Positions 25,019 through 36,716 of a DNA stretch of 37,989 bases are shown in pieces. Where the stretch lies: assembly GCA_947456095.1 (NCBI GenBank), contig CANGPX010000006.1, forward strand, positions 1-37,989, given 5' to 3'. The stretch comes from Acidimicrobiaceae bacterium. GTDB taxonomy: Bacteria; Actinomycetota; Acidimicrobiia; Acidimicrobiales; RAAP-2. The position numbers and the translations under genes are program-made. A model generated the notes under the pieces. The model made no database searches. It was not told the origin of the DNA and worked only from the letters and a program-made list of their open reading frames with translations. Numbering within the stretch: position 1 is the stretch's first letter; the number at the start of each line of letters is the position of its first letter.

Positions 25019-25893
25019 GCTTGAAGCTTGGCCATCTCGGTCTGCAACTCAGCAACAGTCCAACGCTCGTCTTTTTCAATCCGGTCAGTCATTGACCAGT
25101 TTTCAAAGGCGCGAACAGTTCCACCTTGGACAAAGAACACTCGACCCGTTGCCGGGCAAGACTCTGTGGCCAAATACGCAACAAGCGGTGAGACGTTTGC
25201 TGGGTCCCAGGCGTCAAAGACTGCTGCATCAGTTGGGACGGCAACAATGTCGGCGAGGCCGGGCGTTGACTCGGTCATGCGGGTGCGTGCAGCTGGCGCA
25301 ATGGCGTTGACGCGAACGCCGTAGCGCTTCAGCTCTTCAGCAATGATGAGCGAGAACGAAGCAATACCAGACTTGGCCGCTCCATAGTTCGACTGGCCGG
25401 GGTTACCAATGAGGCCAGAGGTCGACGAGGTGTTAATCACACTGGCCTTGACATCCTTGCCATTTTTGGTCTGCTCGCGCCAGTAAGCAGCAGCATGACG
25501 GGTTGGCACAAAGTGACCCTTCAAGTGCACATACATGACTGCGTCCCAGTCTTCTTCTGACATGTTGATGAGCACGCGGTCACGCAAGATGCCAGCGTTA
25601 TTCACGAGCACATGGAGGTCGCCAAAGTGCTCAATTGCTTGATCAATCAAGCGCTTTCCGCCATCCCACGAGGCAATGTCGTCAGTGTTGGCGATTGCCT
25701 CGCCACCAAGGGCCACGATTTCATCAGCGACTTGCTGGGCAGCTCCACGATCGTCGCCTGAGCCATCGACTGCGCCGCCAAGGTCGTTGATGACGAGTTT
25801 TGCCCCTTCGCTGGCAAACAACAATGCGTGCTCGCGACCAATGCCTCGACCTGCACCAGTAATAATTGCTACGCGACCGTCCAACGCACCCAT
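25015..25893 (-). CDS. Short-chain dehydrogenase/reductase
   Basis: The 292-aa product is a classical SDR. It has the cofactor motif TGAGRGIGREHA, the structural NNAGILRD, the catalytic Ser in NTSSTSGLIG and the YGAAK pair (Tyr-x-x-x-Lys). VINDLGGAVDGSG after the second strand resembles the 3-hydroxyacyl-CoA dehydrogenase part of MFE-2 and FabG-like enzymes, which use NAD. The C-terminal extension (SMTDRIEKDERWTVAELQTEM) is also seen in that group. It probably oxidises an acyl-CoA or alcohol. It overlaps the MFS gene by four bases; a 66-bp gap separates it from the small Cys/His gene upstream. Confidence 0.88.
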   Translation of the reverse strand: MGALDGRVAIITGAGRGIGREHALLFASEGAKLVINDLGGAVDGSGDDRGAAQQVADEIVALGGEAIANTDDIASWDGGKRLIDQAIEHFGDLHVLVNNAGILRDRVLINMSEEDWDAVMYVHLKGHFVPTRHAAAYWREQTKNGKDVKASVINTSSTSGLIGNPGQSNYGAAKSGIASFSLIIAEELKRYGVRVNAIAPAARTRMTESTPGLADIVAVPTDAAVFDAWDPANVSPLVAYLATESCPATGRVFFVQGGTVRAFENWSMTDRIEKDERWTVAELQTEMAKLQA

Positions 25894-25959
25894 GGGGTTC
25901 TCCTCTGCCTAGATCTGTCCCACATCTTAGGCTGAAGCACTGACCTCGCCGCGAGGGTT

Positions 25960-26244
25960 CTAAACCTTGAACCACCATGACGATGTTCGGGCGTGAGCGT
26001 GGAAATGATCGGGGATTTGCCGCATGACCTGGTCAATCCGGTAGGGCGTTTCTCCAAGGACTCGGTCCGCCACCTCGGTCAAGCGAGCAACCATGTGCTC
26101 GACAATCTCCTCGGGAGGATTTGGACCATGTCCTTTCCACACCACCATCGGCACGTCACACACTTCACAGTCAGCAATCCAGCAGTGCTCATCTTCGAAA
26201 TGCCACGGCGTGATGCGGGCTGCTTCACACAGCAGACACGTCAT
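25960..26244 (-). CDS. Small Cys/His protein, HIT-like tail
   Basis: The 94-aa product has two CxxC pairs, CLLC at residues 3-6 and CEVC at 26-29, with a further Cys at 21, so a zinc site is likely. It ends with IPDHFHAHAR, whose HxHxH spacing recalls the histidine triad of HIT nucleotide hydrolases, although the protein is shorter than a full HIT domain. From memory this resembles a conserved small protein of Actinobacteria with no settled function. Its ATG overlaps the stop of the PASTA protein by four bases, so it is cotranscribed with it. Confidence 0.75.
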   Translation of the reverse strand: MTCLLCEAARITPWHFEDEHCWIADCEVCDVPMVVWKGHGPNPPEEIVEHMVARLTEVADRVLGETPYRIDQVMRQIPDHFHAHARTSSWWFKV

Positions 26245-28304
26245 GCCAGCGTCACTGTCACGGGCGTGCCAGCAGGAACAGTCGTTCCAGCCGGTGGGTC
26301 TTGTGCCGCAACGGCTGATCCCGTGCCGAGGAGATTCGGGGCGAGTCCAAGTCCCGACAGTTGGGCAACGGCATCAGGACCAGATTTTCCCACCACGTTT
26401 GGCACGACGACAGGAGCCGGACCAGTCGAGAGGTAAATCGTGACCGTTGAGCCCGAAGTGAGTGCACTGCCAGCTGCAGGCATGGAGCGCGTTACTGAAT
26501 TGACCGCCACGGTGCTTGAGTACTCAGACCCGACAGACACGGTAAAGCCAGCAGCACTGAGCGCTGATTTTGCTGCTGCTTCGGTTTGACCAGCGACATT
26601 TGGCACGGCCGTTGGTGCAGTGCCGCTTGACACTGACAAGACCACCACTGCCCCTTCTGCGACCGACGCAGGATTGGTCACCCCATCAACGCTGTAGCTC
26701 ACGACTTGACCTGGTGGAGTGGTGGCCGAGTACGTGGCCGCTGACGTTGGGCAAGATGAGGACAATTTGGCAGTTGCCAGTTTGTCTTCTGCCGCGGTGC
26801 AACTGAGGCCGAGCACAGCCGGCACGGGAACAAGCGGTGGTCCAAGAGACAGACGGAGGGCGATCGCACTGCCTTGTTTGACTGAGGTCCCAGCAGCTGG
26901 GTCTTGAGCAATGACCTCACCTTTTGGAATCGAGCCCGAATACGTGCCGGTTTCATAGGCCACGGTCAATTGCGCAAGACCAAGTGCACTTGCAGCTTGG
27001 TCCTTTGAATCTCCAACCACACTTGGCACGAGCACATCAGCTTTTTGCAAGCCCTGGAGCACGAGGAACGTCCCCCCTGCGGCGAACGAGAAGACGACAA
27101 CCAGACCAACAATCCACCACCACATCCGGCGACGTCGGCGGTTATCTTCACCGTCAACATTGTCGCCATCTTGCCCGCCCGCTTCGTAGTTGCTGGGCTC
27201 GCCAAACACTGTTCCTTGTGGCGCGGTCAACACGCCCGTTGCTTGGAACGCGGTGGTGGCGACGGTAGGCACTGCCCCAGTGAGCTCTGACGCTGACGGT
27301 GCGGTAAATCCAATGGTGGTGGCTCCAAGAACCGTTGTTGAAACTGCTGGCGTTGTTCCCGTTGGTGAAGCGGTGACGGAAGTCTCACGAACGCCAAAGC
27401 TTGACGCAACCGCAATGGTTGCCCCTTCGCTCGACAGTGTCGGGGCTGGTCGAGTGGTCGGATTGAGCGGACCGGGTGGCAACAACGTTGCTGCCAATGC
27501 CTCGAGGCGGTCGGCCAGCGTGGCTGCATCAATGCGCGCATCTGGGTCAGGAGCTGCGGCATAGGCCAAAATCTGATCGAGGGGTCCAAGTGCTGGATGA
27601 TGCGGCATGGCCATACCAACGCGAGCCATCAACGTGGCAATGGGTGAAGACGCCTCAAAGGGAAGCGACCCGGTGACGGCTTCGTACAGCACGAGGGCAA
27701 GTGCGTAGACGTCAGCTCGCTGATCAATGGGGGCACCAAGTGCCTCTTCGGGCGACGCGTAGCGAGCATGTTCGGCATCGAGCGTTGACGCCCCGAGGGC
27801 AAAGGGGTCTTTTGGGCCTTCAATCGGACTGAAATCAGTGAGGCGAAGTCGGTCATCGCCATCGAAGAGCAAGTTGGCTGGCTTGATCGCTCCATGAGTG
27901 ATGCCCGAGGCATGGGCAGAGGCAAGCGCACGCGCTGCTTGGATGCCAATGGCGACGACTTGGCTCACACTCAACATGCCGGTCACATTGAGCAGGGTGC
28001 GAAGAGACCCACCTTCAACATATTCCAACACCACAAAGGCATGTTGAGGGTCATCGGACCAGTCATAGACCCGAAGAATGGAAGGGTGGCTGAGGCCGGC
28101 AATAGCCCGAGCTTCTGCGGCAAAACGCTCACGGAAACCTTGGTCGCTAGCAAATTCCTCGTTCAAGACTCGAACAGCAACTTGGCGTTGCAGCGAGACA
28201 TCGTCACCGAGATAGGTCGAGGCGTGCGTACCGCTTCCAAGCAGCGCGACAAGTCGATAGCGACCGTCGAGCATCGTTCCGATGGCGTCGCTAGGGGTTG
28301 GCAT
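26241..28304 (-). CDS. PASTA-domain membrane pseudokinase
   Basis: The 687-aa product has an N-terminal Ser/Thr-kinase fold (about 15-270), a low-complexity linker, a basic stop and one helix (RRRRMWWWIVGLVVVFSFAAGG, near residue 395), then four extracellular PASTA repeats to the C-terminus. The kinase part keeps LGSGTHASTY, the DF(G/S) Asp in LTDFSPIEG and the YASPEEAL segment. The ATP Lys of VAVK is Arg (VAVRVL) and the HRD catalytic segment reads HGAIKPANLL, with the Asp replaced by Ala (codon GCG). It is therefore probably inactive as a kinase. PASTA repeats bind peptidoglycan fragments. A ribosome site AAGGGG precedes the ATG. It follows ligA by 54 bp and overlaps the Cys/His gene. Confidence 0.88.
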   Translation of the reverse strand: MPTPSDAIGTMLDGRYRLVALLGSGTHASTYLGDDVSLQRQVAVRVLNEEFASDQGFRERFAAEARAIAGLSHPSILRVYDWSDDPQHAFVVLEYVEGGSLRTLLNVTGMLSVSQVVAIGIQAARALASAHASGITHGAIKPANLLFDGDDRLRLTDFSPIEGPKDPFALGASTLDAEHARYASPEEALGAPIDQRADVYALALVLYEAVTGSLPFEASSPIATLMARVGMAMPHHPALGPLDQILAYAAAPDPDARIDAATLADRLEALAATLLPPGPLNPTTRPAPTLSSEGATIAVASSFGVRETSVTASPTGTTPAVSTTVLGATTIGFTAPSASELTGAVPTVATTAFQATGVLTAPQGTVFGEPSNYEAGGQDGDNVDGEDNRRRRRMWWWIVGLVVVFSFAAGGTFLVLQGLQKADVLVPSVVGDSKDQAASALGLAQLTVAYETGTYSGSIPKGEVIAQDPAAGTSVKQGSAIALRLSLGPPLVPVPAVLGLSCTAAEDKLATAKLSSSCPTSAATYSATTPPGQVVSYSVDGVTNPASVAEGAVVVLSVSSGTAPTAVPNVAGQTEAAAKSALSAAGFTVSVGSEYSSTVAVNSVTRSMPAAGSALTSGSTVTIYLSTGPAPVVVPNVVGKSGPDAVAQLSGLGLAPNLLGTGSAVAAQDPPAGTTVPAGTPVTVTLA

Positions 28305-28358
28305 AGTGCCCCTTACGCTACAGAGTGCGGCGCCACGTTGGTGGGACGTTTCCTAGAC

Positions 28359-31462
<3,104 letters not shown>

Positions 31463-31466
31463 CTGC

Positions 31467-32636
31467 TCAGTCAAGCAGACGAGCGGCCTCGGGCAAACGA
31501 ATACCACCAAGACGGCCAACGGTCGCCTCCACAATTGCCAAGGCTTCGGTCACGTCATCGTTCGTTGTCGTGCGACCCAAGCTAAAGCGGACAATCCCTT
31601 TTGCCACGTCGTCATCTCGGCCAAGTGCTGCAACCACGTGGCTCAATTCGGTGGCACCGCTCGCACACGAAGACCCTGCCGCTGCGGCAAGACCGGCCCG
31701 GTCAAAGCCAACGAGGAGTTCATCAGTGGCAAGACCCGCAAACGCCACATGCGCATGACCAGGCAGCATGTGCTTCGCCTTGACCGTTTCTGTTGCTCCG
31801 AGGGCCAAGAGGCCTTGAACGAAGCGGTGCCGAAGTTTCGCCACCCGTGCCCCATCGATTTCGCGGTCACGAACGGCACAGCGAAGGGCGACTGCCATCG
31901 CCATGGCCCCAATTGCGTCTTGGGTTCCGGCTCTGCGACCAAGTTCTTGTGCACCGCCGAGAACAAAAGCATCGAGGCGAACACCTTCTTTGGCCAGCAA
32001 GACACCTGTTCCCTTTAACCCACCGAGTTTGTGACTCGACACCGTCATGAGATCAACCGCTGCCGTCGCCGCTTGAAGATCAAGCCAAGGGGCAACCTGG
32101 ACGGCGTCGGTGTGGATCACCGCACGGCTCGCGCGTTGGCGGACGGTCTTGGCAATGGCTCCAAGGTCGTTCACGACGCCGAGTTCGTTGTTCGCCGCCA
32201 TGATCGACACCAGTGAAACTGACTCGTCAAGCAGCGCTCCAAGCGCTTGTGCCGTTACCTCACCGTCATCATTTGGTTCGACGAGTACCAGTGAAACGCC
32301 ACGAGCTTGAAACCGTTCTGCTGGTTCCAACACAGCCTTGTGTTCAATGGAAGAGACAACGGCTCGTGGCAAGCCCTCTCGCAGTCCTCGTTCCAAGGTT
32401 CCAGCAATCGCCCAATTGTCTGACTCTGTGCCGCCACTGGTAAAGATGATTTCACCGGGTTGCGCCCCAAGAAGTTGAGCAATCTCTTCTCGAGCATTGT
32501 CTAAGACAGCTCGCGCTGAGCGGCCTGATGCATGGCCAGCTGAAGGATTGGCATACGCCGTGGTGAAAAGCGGCGCAATGGCCTCAAGAACCTCAAGGCG
32601 AACCGGGGTTGCTGCAGCGTGGTCGAAATATGGCAC
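31467..32636 (-). CDS. Cysteine desulfurase (NifS/IscS type)
   Basis: The 389-aa PLP enzyme takes sulfur from cysteine and holds it as a persulfide. It has YFDHAAATPVR at the start, IIFTSGGTESDNWA, the His in SSIEHKA, the PLP Lys in SSHKLGGLKG, and the sulfur-carrying Cys in SSCASGATELSHV. The short Cys loop and direct position before mnmA suggest that its main job is tRNA thiolation, though iron-sulfur supply is also possible. No iscU or suf gene lies nearby. It follows the aldehyde dehydrogenase after a 6-bp gap. Confidence 0.93.
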   Translation of the reverse strand: MPYFDHAAATPVRLEVLEAIAPLFTTAYANPSAGHASGRSARAVLDNAREEIAQLLGAQPGEIIFTSGGTESDNWAIAGTLERGLREGLPRAVVSSIEHKAVLEPAERFQARGVSLVLVEPNDDGEVTAQALGALLDESVSLVSIMAANNELGVVNDLGAIAKTVRQRASRAVIHTDAVQVAPWLDLQAATAAVDLMTVSSHKLGGLKGTGVLLAKEGVRLDAFVLGGAQELGRRAGTQDAIGAMAMAVALRCAVRDREIDGARVAKLRHRFVQGLLALGATETVKAKHMLPGHAHVAFAGLATDELLVGFDRAGLAAAAGSSCASGATELSHVVAALGRDDDVAKGIVRFSLGRTTTNDDVTEALAIVEATVGRLGGIRLPEAARLLD

Positions 32637-32642
32637 TGAGGA

Positions 32643-34007
32643 CTACGCGACGAACACAGTCTTGGCGTTGCAGAATTCCCGGATCCCAACACTTGAGAGT
32701 TCTCGGCCATAGCCGGAACGCTTGATCCCACCAAAGGGAAGCTCTGGGGTTGAGGCCACAATCGCGTTGACAAAGACCATCCCTGCTTCAATGCCAGCAA
32801 TTGCTTTTTCTTGTTCAGCGAAGTCATTTGCCCACACTGAGGCACCAAGGCCCCAAGGGGTTGCGTTGGCGACCGAAATGGCATGGTCAAGGTCTCGCAC
32901 CTTTTCAACCACGGCAACGGGACCAAAGAGTTCTTCGCTCCCAGCGCGCATCGAGGCATCAACACCGGTCAACACTGTTGGCCGGTAGAAGAACCCTGGG
33001 CCGTCAACGGCTGTGCCACCTGCGTGCACCACTGCACCCTTGGAGATGGCATCGGCAACTTGTTCGGCGATTTCATCTCGTTGTTGCGCCGACACCAGTG
33101 GTCCAACTCCAGTTGCTGGGTCCATGGGATTGCCGACGATGACTTCGTCCATCTCAGCGGCAAAGCGTGCAAGGAACTCGTCGTAGCGACTTTCAACTAC
33201 CAAGAAGCGCTTGGCGGCAATGCAGCTTTGTCCGTTGTTTTGGACCCGACCAGTCACCGCCATGGGAACCGCTCGCTCAAGATCAGCTGAATTTGCCACA
33301 ATGAACGGGTCTGAGCCGCCAAGTTCAAGCACGCACTTCTTGAGTGCATGACCAGCGGCTGCAGCAACGGATTGCCCGGCTGCTTCGCTCCCGGTCAAGG
33401 TGACCGCTGCGACGCGGTCGTCACCAATCAGTGCTGCGACTCGGCTGGCTGGCAAGAACAAGTTGGTGAAACAACCGTTGGGAAAACCAGCTCGGCGGAA
33501 CACGTCTTCTAACAACAACGCTGATCGCGGAACATTCGACGCGTGCTTTAACAGGCCAACATTTCCCGCCATGAGCGCAGGAGCAGCAAACCGCACCACT
33601 TGCCACAGGGGGAAGTTCCACGGCATGACCGCCAAGATGACGCCAAGTGGGTCATAGCGAACCCCAGAGCGCGAACCAGACGTTGCAATGGACTGCTCCA
33701 TCAGCATCGACTCTGCGTGCTCGGCGTAGTAGCGCATGGTCATGGCGCACTTCATCACTTCGCCACGAGCAGCGTTAAAGGTCTTTCCCATTTCTTCGGT
33801 CAACACCGCAGCAATGTTCGGCAGTTCGCCTTCAAAGGTCTCAGCCGCGGTGCGCATCCACATGGCCCGGTCTTCAAAACTGGTGTGTCGATAGGTCGCA
33901 AACGATGTTGCCGCCAAGCCGACGAGTGCATCGACTTCCTCTTCGGTGTGGTTCTCGAAGGTTGCAACGACTTCGCCGGTGGTTGGATTCGTAGAGATGT
34001 ACGCCAT
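32643..34007 (-). CDS. Aldehyde dehydrogenase, succinate-semialdehyde type
   Basis: This NAD(P)-dependent aldehyde dehydrogenase has PWNFPLWQV, the Glu in [11 protein letters not shown], the catalytic Cys in [12 protein letters not shown] and the C-terminal [15 protein letters not shown]. The short form and the sequence [18 protein letters not shown] fit the succinate-semialdehyde dehydrogenase (GabD/Sad) group, which feeds succinate to the citric acid cycle. I start at the ATG at 34007 (MAYISTNP), giving 454 aa; the track adds 17 residues unlike the family. No GABA aminotransferase is nearby, so the substrate is uncertain. It is the first gene of the long minus-strand unit. Confidence 0.9.
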   Translation of the reverse strand: MAYISTNPTTGEVVATFENHTEEEVDALVGLAATSFATYRHTSFEDRAMWMRTAAETFEGELPNIAAVLTEEMGKTFNAARGEVMKCAMTMRYYAEHAESMLMEQSIATSGSRSGVRYDPLGVILAVMPWNFPLWQVVRFAAPALMAGNVGLLKHASNVPRSALLLEDVFRRAGFPNGCFTNLFLPASRVAALIGDDRVAAVTLTGSEAAGQSVAAAAGHALKKCVLELGGSDPFIVANSADLERAVPMAVTGRVQNNGQSCIAAKRFLVVESRYDEFLARFAAEMDEVIVGNPMDPATGVGPLVSAQQRDEIAEQVADAISKGAVVHAGGTAVDGPGFFYRPTVLTGVDASMRAGSEELFGPVAVVEKVRDLDHAISVANATPWGLGASVWANDFAEQEKAIAGIEAGMVFVNAIVASTPELPFGGIKRSGYGRELSSVGIREFCNAKTVFVA

Positions 34008-34223
34008 GTCAACAGTCTGCCCGACGAAGACGGCAGCAGCGTTGCGATGAAGGGCCACTGGTCAAAAGAGGTTGCCACTTAGTGTTTTGAGACCTCACCT
34101 CACCTTGTGAGCATCGCTTTTTGCCCGGTGGACTTGACTCACACCGCGCAACCCGGGCGGACGCTGTGGAGTTGAGTTCAATTTCTGCTTGCTGTCCTAT
34201 GCTTTTGTGCAGTCTCCGAAAGG
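34008..34223. promoter_or_regulatory. Divergent intergenic region, dipZ-like promoter
   Basis: This is the space between the aldehyde dehydrogenase and the divergent DipZ-like gene. TATGCT at 34198-34203 is a likely -10 for the plus-strand gene, without a clear -35. A small hairpin (CTCAC-CTT-GTGAG) lies at about 34097-34109. I see no ORF of note. Confidence 0.35.
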
Positions 34224-35948
34224 ATGTTCGTGCTTAGCCTCTTTGGGATTGCCTTCCTCGCCGGAGTGGTCGCTGGGATCTCTCCTTGCATCTTGCCGGT
34301 CTTGCCAGTCGTCCTCGTTGGCTGGAGTGTGGAGGGGGCCGACGAAGGCACCTTCGCACGGCAGCGACGTCGTCGGGCCCTCTCGCTCGTTGCCGGACTC
34401 GTCATCAGCTTCAGCCTCTTCACTGCTGTTGGGGCAGAACTGCTCAGCGCAGCGCATCTGCCTGACGTCTTTCTCCATGATCTCGGCATTGCCACGCTGT
34501 TCATCTTTGGCCTGAGCCTTGTTGTTCCGCGCCTCGCACAACTCCTTGAAGGCCCCTTTGCCCGGTTTGCTCGAGAGGGAACCCGAGGCACACGCTCGAG
34601 TTTTCTCTGTGGAATTGGTCTCGGTTTTGTCTTCGTTCCCTGTGCCGGACCCGTCTTGGCAACCGTGGCAGTCCTTGGAGCTCGCCACCACGCCAGTTTC
34701 ACCACCTTGGCACTCAGTTTCTGCTTCGGCGTTGGTGTTTGCCTACCGCTCCTCGTTGTCGCGCTTGCTGGTGATCGACTGATTGAACGCAACAGGTGGT
34801 TGACCGCCAGAGCCCGCCGCCTTCGCCCCATTGCTGGGATGGTTCTCATTGTCATGAGTGTGTCGGTAGCGCTCAATCTCACCGCTCCGCTTCAACGAGC
34901 ACTCCCTTCGTATACCGCCTCTTTGCAGCACTGGATCGAAGGTGGGCAGGCGACAACGAAATCCTTGCGTTCACTTTCTGGAGAGCGAAGTGCCGATGCA
35001 TTGGCGCAGTGTGAGGCTACGGCCGCGAGTGGCACAGAGAGTGGCCTCAGCAACTGCGGGATTGCCCCTGAGTTCAAGGGGATCACGGGATGGCTGAATA
35101 CCAATCTCAACAAGCCCTTAACCATGCAAGGCCAGTGGGGCCACGTCGTGCTCATTGATTTCTGGACGTATTCGTGCATCAACTGCCAACGCTCCCTCCC
35201 GCACGTAAAGAACTGGTATGACCGGTACCGCGGCGTTGGTCTGCAAGTCGTTGGCGTAGCCTCGCCAGAATTTGCCTTTGAGCATGACGTCCAAAACGTC
35301 AAGGCTGGAGCGCAAGCCCTTGGGGTGCACTACCCCATTGCCGTCGATGCCAATCTCGCCACTTGGCAGGCCTACGCCAACCAGTATTGGCCAGCGGATT
35401 ATCTCGTCGACGCCACCGGAATGATCCGCCACGTGGGCTATGGCGAGGGGAACTACACCCACACTGAATCGCTGATTCGAAGTTTGCTGCGAGCAGCAAA
35501 CCCAGGTCGCCCCCTTCCTCCACCAACGAGCGTTGCCGACACGACCCCAACGGGTTCTCTTACTCCTGAGACCTATCTCGGAGCAGATCGTTCTGCCTTC
35601 CAAGAAAACGGAAGTGTCACGAGTGGATCAACCGAACACTTTGACTTTCCTGCGAGTACCCAAAACGGCTACTACAACTTGGGCGGAACATGGACGGCTT
35701 CGGGAGAGTCCATCACCGCAGGAGCAAAGGCGGAAATCGACCTCAATTTCACCGCCAAGAACGTCTTTCTCGTTTTGGCCGGAAATGGGACCGTGACCGA
35801 GCGGTTGAATGGGCATCTGCTGCGCACGTTCCAAGTTCGTGGGGTTCCAAGCCTCCATCAACTTGTTGCACTGCCACGTCAACGAGATGGAGAACTCCGC
35901 CTGTCAGTGACCAAGGGCCTCTCGGCCTACGCCTTCACCTTTGGTTGA
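34224..35948 (+). CDS. DipZ-like CcdA/thioredoxin fusion protein
   Basis: The 574-aa product joins three parts. Residues 1-225 are a CcdA/DsbD-type membrane domain with several helices, including GISPCILPVLPV and FVPCAGPVLATV, whose two Cys carry electrons across the membrane. Residues about 285-430 are an extracellular thioredoxin-like domain with the redox motif SCINCQ and a TlpA/AhpC-like fold (IDFWTYSCINCQRSLPHVKNWYDRY). The C-terminal 130 residues are beta-rich, as in mycobacterial DipZ. It probably passes reducing power from the cytoplasm to envelope proteins. The start may be the ATG at 34224 or the GTG at 34230; GAAAGGA suits the GTG better. Confidence 0.88.
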   Translation: MFVLSLFGIAFLAGVVAGISPCILPVLPVVLVGWSVEGADEGTFARQRRRRALSLVAGLVISFSLFTAVGAELLSAAHLPDVFLHDLGIATLFIFGLSLVVPRLAQLLEGPFARFAREGTRGTRSSFLCGIGLGFVFVPCAGPVLATVAVLGARHHASFTTLALSFCFGVGVCLPLLVVALAGDRLIERNRWLTARARRLRPIAGMVLIVMSVSVALNLTAPLQRALPSYTASLQHWIEGGQATTKSLRSLSGERSADALAQCEATAASGTESGLSNCGIAPEFKGITGWLNTNLNKPLTMQGQWGHVVLIDFWTYSCINCQRSLPHVKNWYDRYRGVGLQVVGVASPEFAFEHDVQNVKAGAQALGVHYPIAVDANLATWQAYANQYWPADYLVDATGMIRHVGYGEGNYTHTESLIRSLLRAANPGRPLPPPTSVADTTPTGSLTPETYLGADRSAFQENGSVTSGSTEHFDFPASTQNGYYNLGGTWTASGESITAGAKAEIDLNFTAKNVFLVLAGNGTVTERLNGHLLRTFQVRGVPSLHQLVALPRQRDGELRLSVTKGLSAYAFTFG

Positions 35949-36716
35949 GGAGAAGGACCCGAAACTCTCCCCCGAAGATTTCACGCTGCACTGAAGCACC
36001 GTGAGAAAAACACTGCACGGCGATGAAGGGGCAACTCGTATTCCGGCTCCGCACGTTGACGAGATGAGCGACGCTTGGCCCAACAGCGAACAACACCTGG
36101 GGCTCCCAAGAGGGGTCAGTCAGTTCCGCCGTTCACCCGACGCCTTCTTCGCTCGCTTTTGCTTTGCTGTTCACCTTGTCGTGGCAAGAGCGACCATGGT
36201 GTCTCGAGCAATCAGCTCGGCCAAGCGGCCGAATGGGTGACTCACCTCAAGGCTCCGGTCATCGCCAACATGCTGGCCAAGTGCTCCGAGATCTCCAAGA
36301 TGAAAACCAAAGAGGAGTTGGCAGCACGTCTTGCGTGAAACAGCATCCTCGACGGACGCATGCCACCGAGGTGTGCACTGAAAGAACCAAGTGTCCATGA
36401 GAGTCAATGTTCGCATGATGCTCATCAGCAACCATCCCTGACGACGCCTTGGGAGAGGTTCTGACCCACTGGCTTGCCAAGATTCTCGGGAGTTCTGGCG
36501 TCAATCATCTCCCTCTTTGGAACTTGTTCCGCCTTGAGTCAACGACGCGTCAGATGCAGTGAACGTTGCCAAGGACAACAAAACAAAAAGGACAGCATCG
36601 ACTCGTGAGTCCAGTCAAGACAAAGCCGCCATGGACCGCTCCTGCCAAGAAGACCATTCAGCCCCTCGGGCGTGAGCGGGGGGATTCAATCCTCCAGCTC
36701 TTTGCGCAAAAGTCGG
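35949..36716. other. 768 bp without an intact gene; coding-like fragments
   Basis: No ORF here is convincing. The plus-strand frame 36183-36338 ends QAAEWVTHLKAPVIANMLAKCS...KTKEELAARLA and uses codons like the neighbouring genes, but its upstream part does not look like protein. The opposite strand at about 36171-36330 also reads plausibly (HPFGRLAELIARDTMVALATTR). This looks like the remains of one or more lost genes. I see no inverted-repeat ends, transposase motif or tRNA. A frame at 36600-36751 (SPVKTKPPWTAPAKK) overlaps the 3' end of the next gene and is probably chance. Confidence 0.4.

Noticed and set aside
34197-34882. Long minus-strand ORFs (234 and 164 aa) opposite the DipZ-like gene
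   Set aside because: They are Arg- and Thr-rich or low-complexity and lie antisense to a well-supported membrane domain; they are codon-bias shadows.
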